Part shown: positions 58,501 to 64,000 of the stretch, in pieces
Layout of the letters: each line of letters starts with the position of its first letter
Position numbering within the stretch: the stretch's first letter is position 1
NCBI GenBank assembly: GCA_035222895.1
Contig: JAVYIG010002513.1
Location: forward strand, 62,001 to 126,000
From: Strongylocentrotus droebachiensis
Taxonomy: Eukaryota > Echinodermata > Echinoidea > Camarodonta > Strongylocentrotidae
DNA length: 64,000 nucleotides
Reading direction: 5' to 3'
The notes under the pieces: model-generated
Databases searched by the model: none
The model's input: the letters and a program-made list of their open reading frames with translations, nothing else
What the model was told of the DNA's origin: nothing
Translations under genes and position numbers: made by a program

Positions 58501-60604
58501 TTGTAATTATTATTTGAAACGATAAGAATAAAGAAAATGAATAACACTGTTATTTTATTATCTTTATGGTTTAGTTCTTAGCCTTTCTGCTTATTCCCAT
58601 TTATACAAATCATTCTGTTGCAGTTTGATGTTAGTTCTTCATAATAAGCCAATTGCTCTTCTTCCGGTGGCTCCGTGAGTCCCTTGAAGTCAGTGAAAAC
58701 AAAGTACTCGAATGAGACGGGGTGTTTTACACACTTATATATATATATATATATATAATTATAGTAAAGCTACATACACTTAACTGAAGGAAAGAAACCT
58801 ATAGAAAACGGACTGGATATTATTGAAAATACTATTCTAAACAAGAATGTACTACATTACGTTACAATTTCACGAGAGAAATAGAACTCGAGAGGGGGAG
58901 AAGAGAAGAAGTGATGAAATTGAAAAAAAGACTAATAGCATGAGAGGAAAGAAAAGAGCCAAGAAGACAAGAAAAGGGTGTAAAAAGAAAAAGGAGGAGC
59001 AAGAGAGAAAGAGAGAGAGATAGCCTTGAGCTTTGGATCAGCTAATGAGTAATACATAAAACAGATTTTGAGCGGAGTAATTATCTTTCGCCGGAGAACT
59101 TGCATATAACTTGATTTTCTCTTTTTAATCAAACATGGGGAATAGCAAAAAACGGCTGAGCATTTATTGCACTAATTACCAGAGGAGCATTCATATCTTC
59201 CAAGAGGCCGCACTTTTGGATCGGAGAGCAATTTTATTGTTGGCGGAGCATTGTCTTTTAAGGGGTACTTTTGGGGAGGAGCAACAATTGTCGTAGTAGC
59301 CTTTGTATTTTACGGGGCAATTTTTGAGCGGAGCAATTGTCGGCGGAGCAATTGTCGGCGGAGCAATTATCGGCGGAGCAAATGTCACCGGAGCAATTGT
59401 CGCTTCAGGCGGAGCAATTGTCGGCGGAGCAAATGTCGGCGGAGCAAGTGTCGCGTCAGGCGGAGCAAATGTTGGCGGAGCAAATGTCGGCGGAGCAATT
59501 GTCGCGTTTTGCGGAGCAATTGACGGCGGAGCAATTGTCGGCGGAGCAATTGTCGGCGGAGCATCTGTCGGCGGAGCAATTGTCGGCGGAGCAACTGTCG
59601 GCGGAGCACCTGTCGGCGGAGCATTTGACGTCGGAGCAAATGTCGCGGAGCAAATGTCGCGGAGCAATTGTCGCGTTTTGCGGAGTAAATGTCGGCGGAG
59701 CAATCGTCGGCGGAGCATGTGTCGGGTTACCGATGTTACGCTTAATTGATAAGAAAAGTATTTTACTAATCATACTGCTGGCTTGTAACGATCACTCACG
59801 TAATGAAATTATCACCTTTAGAGAATTTTCGTAGAACACACTATTTGATCTACAAAGTGTTTGGTTACGTGACCCACCATTTCATTGAAATATCATTCCA
59901 AAACTATAACAGTGATGGTCGTACTTGACGCAGATATTCACAAAATACATGTAAATTGTCACTGAGAAGAGACTAACACAAAAGAATTATGCATGCTCCT
60001 TCAGCCACGATGTTGGGCGCCTTCATAAAGGCCGACTCTATCTGAAAGTCAGTGGGTGGATCCCCACCCATCAAACGTACTGAAGAAAATCAAGAGTTCA
60101 TCTGTACATGTAAACTAAAAAACAGAGTACATATATGTAATATATGTCATGCCTATTTTTAATAACAAGCACTTTATTTTTTTTAAAGTGATGAAATGTA
60201 GGCTTAAGTACAAAAAGAGTCATGTTGCATATTTACAAAAGCGTGATTATTTGTGAATTATTGGCCTGTAAAAAAAGAATAAGTGTCAACCCTACACTTC
60301 ATAGATTGTAGAGCTTGTATCTACAAAAGTACTCAAAACATGATAACGTGATTACATGAGTGATCGTTACAAGCCCCTACTGTTTTTTACGGTTGCAATA
60401 AAGTACAGGATATAAGCTTCAAATACATATATAGACTGACCTGTCTGGTCCAGGGTTGGTTTCAACATCACCAGATCTCATCAGGAGAATCATGAGCAGA
60501 AAGAGATGGCAGAATCCACCCATGGTGCAAGATGTCCTTCTCATTCGACAGAAACTCGGTCCACGTCTGGAAAGGTACATGAATGGTAACCTTAGCGAGA
60601 CATC
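37417..60604 (-). CDS. NOD-like receptor: 2A/signal - Death - NACHT - LRR (multi-exon)
   Basis: Minus-strand join, 5' to 3': 60604-60441, 55130-54847, 53763-52001, 50871-50701, 49939-49772, 48415-48251, 39071-38907, then tentatively 38044-37950 and 37519-37417. Every junction is GT-AG and phases agree (2, 1, 0, 0, 0, 0, 0, 2). The best start is 60523-60521, with a strong ACCATGG context, giving about 998 aa. Order: hydrophobic leader ending in the 2A motif GDVETNPGP (to residue 26); Death domain about 29-115; NACHT with Walker A GEAGAGKTT 214-222, Walker B VFMAFDGLDEF 287-297 and sensor TSRPW about 389-393; LRR modules 711-933. The family acts as cytoplasmic sensors of microbes or damage; Death and NACHT imply oligomerisation and death-fold signalling. 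Odd points: a 60-70 residue Lys/Ser-rich insertion in NACHT, and introns stuffed with foldback elements. The 3' end is uncertain. Confidence 0.85.
37950..38044 (-). CDS. NLR penultimate exon (tentative)
   Basis: Acceptor TTCTTTTCAG/GG and donor GCATG/GTAAGT. In the phase set by LRR exon 4 it is open: GSFPRVREGNFSFNGDP, NFDSFLNLLSRA. No clear LRR motif. Confidence 0.5.
38430..38765. repeat. Direct repeat in NLR intron, about 200-bp unit
   Basis: TATAGCTACGGTGCATTTAA / TATAGTGCATTTAATAACTG, TGCATATTC and AAAACAGAATGCTGA blocks occur twice in the same order. Confidence 0.65.
38907..39071 (-). CDS. NLR LRR exon 4
   Basis: 55 codons, phase 0: VQAFSLDVVGFPTPTSS, AESLCSMPNLTSLTV, CSTLKAKASSIQ. Acceptor TGTACAG, donor TCAG/GTATAA. 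It lies 9.2 kb from LRR exon 3 because of the nested transposons at 40373-48004. Confidence 0.8.
39591..40061. mobile_element. TTAA-target MITE in LRR3-LRR4 intron
   Basis: TTAA at 39587-39590 and 40062-40065. Ends CCCTAACAAGACTGGGGGCT and AGCTCAGTCTTTTTAGGA. The paralogous intron is continuous at about 49192 (GTTGTGCTCAAAATAAGTAC), i.e. an empty site. Interior has paired G and C homopolymers. Confidence 0.8.
40694..40834. mobile_element. 141-bp near-perfect palindromic MITE
   Basis: Starts GGCCCGAATTCACAAAGGAG and ends with its exact reverse complement; 35 bp match perfectly, with a second inner inverted repeat (AAACCAAGG / CCTTGGTTT). Flanked by AAG on both sides. The two relatives of the host MITE (about 18855 and 47545) lack it. 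Confidence 0.85.
40911..41299. mobile_element. Broken third copy of the SDR-intron TTAA MITE
   Basis: TTAAAGGTATACAAAGTTTTGGG start, TTTACCAGTGCTCCCGGTAA block, and GAGAGGGAGCTNTACAACAT as in SDR intron 2. It inserted at TTAA in the MITE; the far end is missing. Confidence 0.7.
43905..44900. mobile_element. Mariner-like foldback, 996 bp, TA target
   Basis: Both ends are CCGTGTGTCTCAAAAAAAAC in inverted orientation, with arms of about 290 bp. Flanked by TA; the left arm of FB-1 (about 42440-42447) preserves the empty site CCTATATAGCC (complement strand). TA duplication fits the Tc1/mariner superfamily. Centre includes (CA)n at 44258-44282. Confidence 0.85.
45106..45301 (+). mobile_element. 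SINE with 7SL/Alu-like head, copy 2
   Basis: GGGCGTTGTGGCGTGCGCCT then GTAATCCAGCTA, B-box-like GCAGGTTCGAAGC, and a (CA)n tail. The opposite arm of FB-1 (about 42235) shows the empty site, which fixes both ends. Confidence 0.75.
45891..46356. mobile_element. MITE in FB-1 right arm
   Basis: Inverted ends CAGCCTTTACACACATAGCT and AGCTGTGTGTGAAAAGGCTG, with further internal GTTTAAAC-type palindromes. Confidence 0.75.
48251..48415 (-). CDS. NLR LRR exon 3
   Basis: 55 codons: VRTVKLTFLTCLT, SHHLVEALCSMPKLIDLTL, HEEFFSYLNAKASTLK. Acceptor CATTTAG, donor AAAG/GTATGT. Confidence 0.85.
48775..48965 (-). mobile_element. tRNA-derived SINE in LRR2-LRR3 intron
   Basis: On the minus strand: TGGTCCAGTGGATAACTC (A box) and GGGATTCAAATCCC (B box) at tRNA-like spacing. 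A truncated paralogue without the head is at 39265-39385. Confidence 0.6.
49772..49939 (-). CDS. NLR LRR exon 2
   Basis: 56 codons, same borders: VQTLKLETLRCPT, SHHLVDALCSLPNLTDLTL, EEFYSTLNAKSSTLQ. Confidence 0.85.
50701..50871 (-). CDS. NLR LRR exon 1
   Basis: 57 codons, phase 0 both sides, ATGTAG acceptor and ACAG/GTATGT donor: VQTVKLIDIGDPT, SLHHLVDALCSMPNLTGLTL, FHEEFFSTMN. LRR consensus LxxLxLxG. Confidence 0.85.
51068..51600. repeat. Diverged tandem repeat, about 170-bp unit
   Basis: Three units with TACTTGATAACCCTTATG, TTCATGGAATNNGAA, TTTCAAAATTATGAT and GACCTTTGACCT. The end GCCGCCGTCACTGG ... GCTATGCAGGCGAG resembles a dispersed repeat common in marine invertebrates. Confidence 0.65.
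51748..51959. mobile_element. Small MITE in NACHT-LRR1 intron
   Basis: Inverted ends AGGGGAAGTCCACCCTGA and TCAGGGTGGACGGCCCCTTT, about 212 bp, A+T-rich interior. Confidence 0.6.
52001..53763 (-). CDS. NLR exon: NACHT NTPase and helical domains
   Basis: Acceptor TTTATAG, donor GATATG/GTAAGT; 587 codons plus two bases. It opens with an LKYRTTLCKI segment as in other invertebrate NACHT proteins, then Walker A GEAGAGKTT, Walker B DVFMAFDGLDEF, a long basic insertion (KSKKNKNKRQK), sensor LVTSRPW, a VEGFSKENVEVYIHKYF winged-helix-type segment, and the IFFPHKLFQEYMAGVHLASL block typical before LRRs. Confidence 0.9.
53764..54846. other. NLR intron between Death and NACHT exons
   Basis: No further exon found. 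About 54490-54715 has short direct and inverted repeats of CAGTCTCATGGG/CCCATGAGACTG type. Confidence 0.5.
54847..55130 (-). CDS. NLR exon: Death domain
   Basis: Acceptor AATTACAG, donor GGACAG/GTGAGA. It reads IVSEKEFLKLSKQI, YYKEVGINLDIS, AELGQIEKD, FMTVFTRWRDKQ and IRALLAEELERSDLG: a six-helix death-fold with the conserved Trp. The frame beyond the donor stays open to 54752 but is intronic. Confidence 0.85.
55520..56062. repeat. FB-2 left arm: 15-bp tandem repeats
   Basis: Roughly 35 units of GCTCCGCCGACAATT and variants. All frames read open (APPTI, Leu/Arg, Cys/Ser strings on +; the AEQLS and VGGAI strings on -) because 15 is a multiple of three. Confidence 0.95.
56121..59159. other. 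FB-2 middle segment, no gene
   Basis: Short ORFs only; no transposase, RT or integrase motif recognised. A purine-rich tract lies at about 58880-59020. Confidence 0.55.
59190..59725. repeat. FB-2 right arm: 15-bp tandem repeats
   Basis: Inverted copy of the left arm (AATTGTCGGCGGAGC units). Confidence 0.95.
60441..60604 (-). CDS. NLR exon: hydrophobic leader and 2A motif
   Basis: Acceptor CAATTACAG and donor GACAG/GTCAGTC. The frame is open through the whole exon. From the ACCATGG start (60523-60521) it reads MGGFCHLFLLMILLMRS then GDVETNPGP-D, ending phase 2. That is exactly the phase needed by the Death exon (AG+G = Arg). The leader looks like a short signal peptide. 2A (consensus D-V/I-E-x-N-P-G-P) makes ribosomes skip the Gly-Pro bond, so the receptor could be released without its leader. 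Upstream codons from the acceptor (DVSLRLPFMY...) are probably 5' UTR. Confidence 0.85.
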
Positions 60605-61019
60605 CTGTAATTGAAAAAAAAAGGATATTCTGCTGTTTACTATGCGAATTACTCAAATAGTGACATACATGCATGTACAGTGTACATATAATCATGGTTC
60701 ACTCTCCCCCCCCCCCCCCTCATCCAAATATTTGCCTCTTGACTTGACTCTTAATTGCAATTTAATCTTGATCTTTATTCTAAGATAAACGGGGCTGAAA
60801 TGTATTTTAAAGATCTAGCTTATATCCGGGAAGGGGAAGTGTCCCCATCTGTGCATGCTACAATTTAAGCTAAAAAATATCATATTGGGATTATTCTGAT
60901 TGTGTATAGGGTGTTAAACAAAGAAATAGACTATAATGGGAATTAACACAGAGAGCACATGTGGTGATTTCAGATGCTGTGAATGGTAAAAATTAACATA
61001 TTTCAACAATGAGAACAAA

Positions 61020-61345
61020 CATTGTACATGTACTCAGGCGCATACGCAGGATTTTTTTTCTTTGCGAAGGGGGGTTTTAAAATTTGAAAATTGCGCCAAA
61101 AATTTTGCAATGACTCAGCCAGCCGCTGAATTAGCAGGGGGGGGGGGGGGGGGGGGAGGGGTAAGAGCGCTTTTTTTTTTTTTTTTTTTTGGTCCCGAAA
61201 ATTTGAAAATTAACAGATCAATTTTTGGCTCTGTCGGGGGGGGGGGGGGGGGGGTCACCTTTTTTGGTCACCCATTAGCACAATTTTTTTTTTTAATTAA
61301 AAAAAAATAAAAAAAATAAGGGGGAGGGGAGATTCGACCAACAAA
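61020..61345. repeat. Repeat with paired G homopolymers
   Basis: Starts GGCGCATACGCAGGATTTTT, a start common in dispersed invertebrate repeats. It contains G-runs at 61137-61156 and 61237-61254, and a T-run at 61172-61190. Confidence 0.5.
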
Positions 61346-61632
61346 TCTGATTTACGAGAAAGAAGGGTCAACAAAAAAAGAGCAAATAGCCTTGTCGAAA
61401 CACTCCAGCACAGCATAGAGAGTCAATGCTAATGCGTATTGACCTTTAGCACTGCACTACGTGCTAAAAGGCAGCACTTGCACACATGAAATGTCAATAC
61501 ACAAATAACACACAAATGCACACAATCATGCCGATGTGGCTGTAAGCAAGTTTGATAGTAGAGTCAAGATTGTAATTTTTTAATTATTCTCTCCAACATC
61601 AGTGAGTTATTAGATTGTATTTTACTGCTATT

Positions 61633-62010
61633 AAAGGGATTCAATAACTTTGTCTTAGATCCTTTTAAAAAAACCTTGATTTAGCTCATGCTGCAATGAT
61701 AATTATAAACCTTTAGGTCAGTCAGGAACTCCATGCCTTTTACAAGCCGATCGCCTCTCTGATTATCAAGATATTTATGATTGAAAATCAAAATTAGATT
61801 TTGTGTTTGTCAAACGGTTTTCATAACATACAGTCTATTGGGGAAAACAAGTACCGGTATGTTAAAACCGGTCACTCAAAGGTTTTTACTTTTTTGAGGC
61901 ACTTCTTGATCATTTTGAAGCACAATTTTTGTAGGGCTTCAATATAACACCATATCACAGATACTGATAACACGTAGGGCAGTGCATCTCAGATTTAACC
62001 TCATTACGGT
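61633..62010. repeat. Dispersed repeat, third copy of the SDR intron 4 family
   Basis: Collinear with 9455-9830: GGTCAGTCAGGAACTCC, GCCGATCGCCT, AAAACCGGTCACTCAAAG, ACACCATATCACAGATACTG. Confidence 0.7.
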
Positions 62011-62676
62011 AGATAACTTCACACAGGCGCGCGCCCGTCTGCAACCCACCATCGGTACATACTTGTATTGTGCAGCGGTTTGCCGTGAAACCTGTGAAAA
62101 AGTGTATACTATTATCAACGTTTATCCGAAAAATACTCCAAAAAATGACAAGAAAATTGACACGAAACAGGTAATAAACATAACAAATTTTAACTCATGA
62201 TCTTTATTTGGACATTTAATGAATATTTACTTCATTTTAGGTATGTTTTAGTAGGTATCTCCACGCCGGAGTTACGGGTCAAATTTTGCATAGGGTTCTG
62301 AACAAGCGCGTATTGGTTTAAGGTTTGAAAATTGAAACTCAATATAGACCTAAGTTACAACAGAAAAGATACGGTAATCTTAATTTTATAATTCCATGGG
62401 GGCGATTTTTAATTTTGCAATCGCCTCCGTGAGCAACCTGACGGAGGCAATTATGTAGCTCACGGGGGCGAATCGCCCACCGCCCCCGGGTATTTTGAGC
62501 GTTGTGAGCTCCCTATCTTTATCAACAGCCAGGATAGTAATGCAGTGCCGCTAGCTAGATCTATGTGTGTGTAAAACTAAAAGGTCAGTTTTTAACAAGA
62601 TATTAAAGCCTTTATATTCATGATATATAAACGCCTATAAACTTAAAGAACAACAACAACAACATCCCATACTTAC

Positions 62677-62960
62677 AAGATGGTAATTTTCTGTTGCTAT
62701 ATCGAGGTTTTGGAAGCCACTTGTTCGTCCCCATGCACTACACAAATGCGTGTGTGTGGAGCTGGATCGAGTCTAATGCAATGCCAATGCAATGGGTGGT
62801 GGGAAGAAGGAAGCAAATGTGACGCAGTGAAACTATGATGAGCTGTGCGGTTCGGATCGGTGCGACTGATGGTTTCCTATTTCACGATATTGTTTTTATC
62901 TACAGCTTGATGATGGAAATCAAGATTCTACGTCAATAGTGACTGAGAGATTACCTAAAA
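62677..62960 (-). promoter_or_regulatory. Candidate 5' UTR exon of the NLR gene, with a uORF
   Basis: A strong minus-strand donor CATCTT/GTAAGTATG closes a possible non-coding exon at 62677; its 5' limit is a guess. If joined to the acceptor at 60605, an upstream ATG at 62734-62732 gives a 19-codon uORF whose stop (T+GA) is created exactly at the splice junction. The leader/2A frame would then start at the downstream ACCATGG. Confidence 0.4.
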
Positions 62961-63058
62961 ATACGACGCCATGCAATGACTGTAACATTGGAATTGAAAT
63001 CTACACTCCGTAATGTCACGCCCAATCATGCGGGCGGGCGCGCGCTGAATTACCTCAT

Positions 63059-63069
63059 GGGGAATCCCC
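63059..63069. promoter_or_regulatory. kappaB-type site GGGGAATCCCC
   Basis: Palindromic match to GGGRNNYYCC (NF-kappaB/Rel binding), about 380 bp upstream of the candidate first-exon donor, beside a short G+C-rich stretch with CCAATCA. Suggests Rel-controlled expression of the immune receptor; no experimental support here. Confidence 0.4.
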
Positions 63070-63685
63070 TAAAATGTCATGGCATGGCAAATAAACATAT
63101 AAAACACCAAGCGGAGTTGTACTGTTGCGAGAAAAAAAAAGAGTTGAATAGCTGAGTGGAAGACGAGAATCTGCGTATAGTTTGTGGTCATTCAAAGTCT
63201 TAATCATTTTCTTCAAATCTGACTGACAAGTGACAGTTTTTCATGTGCAATTCCTCCTAGTTTATAATATTCTTCATTATTTGTAAATTATAGAATTGTA
63301 ATAATAATAATAATAATAATAGGCATTTGTATAGCGCCGTCTATCTAGACAACGTTGTAATTAGATTAAACAGGAATTATGAGGTGCAAATGTGCCCCCG
63401 ACCGATCCCCTCCTTCTCCAGTCAATGACAAATTATTTCCCACCTGTGGGGGGGGGGGGTATCTCTATTTATTTGGAGTACCTCCTAGGGATTGGGTCTC
63501 ATGCCTACTTTCACAAATTAAGAATAGCATGGCTACTGTCTCTTCCACGTAACACATTCCCTTCCCGACTGAGATGAAACTACAAAAGTGACCCCTGCAT
63601 GAGGTAAAATTTCCACACCTTTATCTATTGCTCTCCGTCAATAAAATAGATTACCATTTCTTTGGATCCGGGTATCGGCTCTAAG
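63070..63685. other. Sequence upstream of the NLR gene
   Basis: No gene seen. 63298-63322 is (AAT)n followed by GGCATTTGTATAGCGCCGTC, a retroelement 3' tail. A G-run lies at about 63450-63460. Confidence 0.45.
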
Positions 63686-64000
63686 CAGGGGCGTCGCTAG
63701 ACCTTTTTCAGTGGGGGGGTGTAGAGGCCAACGATTACCGACAAAACTAGCCACCAATTACCGACAAAATTAAATTTCCAATATCTACAAATTAAACCCT
63801 ATAAACCTGGGGCCGAAGGCTAAATTGTTTTTCCTATGGACTATCTATAGTACTTGCATATGCGCAAAATGGTTAATTTCTTTGACGACATAAATATACG
63901 AATTATTTCTTCAATTTAGCCAGCATCATAGCTATATATTTTAATGACGGCGCGGAGCTAGGATCTTATTTTAGGGAGGGGCGGTAGTGAGCAAGAGAAT
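63686..64000. repeat. Repeat truncated by the window end
   Basis: Starts CAGGGGCGTCGCTAGACC, a terminus common in dispersed DNA transposon-like repeats, then a G-run and A+T-rich DNA; the other end is outside the window. Confidence 0.4.

Larger units (their letters stand above)
55514..59731. mobile_element. TU-like foldback element (FB-2), 4.2 kb, complete
   Basis: Flanked by the 8-bp direct repeat GATGTTAC (55506-55513 and 59732-59739). Ends GGTTCCATGACACATGCTCC and, reversed, GGTAACCCGACACATGCTCC. Left arm about 55520-56060 and right arm about 59190-59730 are reverse complements built mainly of 15-bp tandem units (GCTCCGCCGACAATT). Variant units (CGCAAAACGCGAC, GACGTCAAAT, CGCCTGAAGCGAC) come in nearly the same order in both arms. 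Homology continues into an inner domain (to about 56120 and 59160). The 3-kb middle has no transposase frame, only A+T-rich DNA with (TA)n at 58737-58757. It lies in the first coding intron of the NLR gene. Confidence 0.9.

Noticed and set aside
60468-60695. 75-codon minus-strand ORF overlapping the 2A exon in another frame
   Set aside because: It reads through the acceptor region and does not match the phase of the Death exon; the spliced 2A frame explains the sequence better.
61137-61254. Very long G, C, T homopolymers as functional elements
   Set aside because: Their exact lengths are unreliable in assemblies; only their recurrence within MITE ends was kept as an observation.
61982-62200. 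72-codon + strand ORF
   Set aside because: No family resemblance, starts inside a dispersed repeat, no splice or promoter support.

Overview
This is eukaryotic, intron-rich, repeat-laden DNA from a marine invertebrate deuterostome, most probably a sea urchin. The reasons are: (i) a multi-exon NOD-like receptor of Death-NACHT-LRR layout whose first coding exon ends in a 2A ribosome-skipping motif (GDVETNPGP), an arrangement I know from sea urchin NLRs; (ii) giant foldback elements, one with arms built of 15-bp tandem repeats and an 8-bp target duplication, like the sea urchin TU elements; (iii) CR1/L2-like and RTE-like LINEs, TTAA-target MITEs and tRNA-type SINEs throughout. No prokaryotic, organellar or viral genes are seen. 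Species cannot be fixed from the sequence alone.

Layout. 1-5.7 kb: truncated LINE, tandem repeats, a block of dense TATCGTG/CACGATA palindromes; no convincing gene. 5.74-16.9 kb and 22.04-31.4 kb: two direct copies of a segmental duplication, each with an intact five-coding-exon short-chain dehydrogenase/reductase (RDH8/HSD17B1-like, 283 aa, + strand). Copy A carries a CR1/L2-like LINE (PHD-endonuclease-RT) in its putative 3' UTR; copy B carries an RTE-like LINE in intron 4. Each insertion is delimited by comparison with the other copy. Between them lie a TTAA-type MITE, a 7SL-like SINE and a 57-bp minisatellite that stops at the duplication boundary.

31.4-37.4 kb: pyrimidine-rich DNA, a 222-bp tandem array, MITEs and a large dispersed repeat. 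37.4-60.6 kb (perhaps to about 63 kb): one NLR gene on the minus strand. I assembled it from splice sites and matching phases: 2A/signal exon, Death exon, NACHT exon, four LRR exons and a poorly resolved 3' end. Most of its length is transposon. A 4.2-kb TU-like foldback fills the first coding intron, and a 7.6-kb nest (TTAA MITEs, a 6-kb foldback, a mariner-like foldback, a SINE) fills the LRR3-LRR4 intron. Its LRR introns are paralogous, so empty sites can be read directly. A likely 5' UTR exon and a kappaB-type site lie near 62.7-63.1 kb.

The two SDRs probably act on retinoid or steroid substrates with NADP(H). The NLR is a candidate cytoplasmic immune receptor whose N terminus may be made in two forms by 2A skipping. 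Nothing suggests that the SDR and NLR genes work together.
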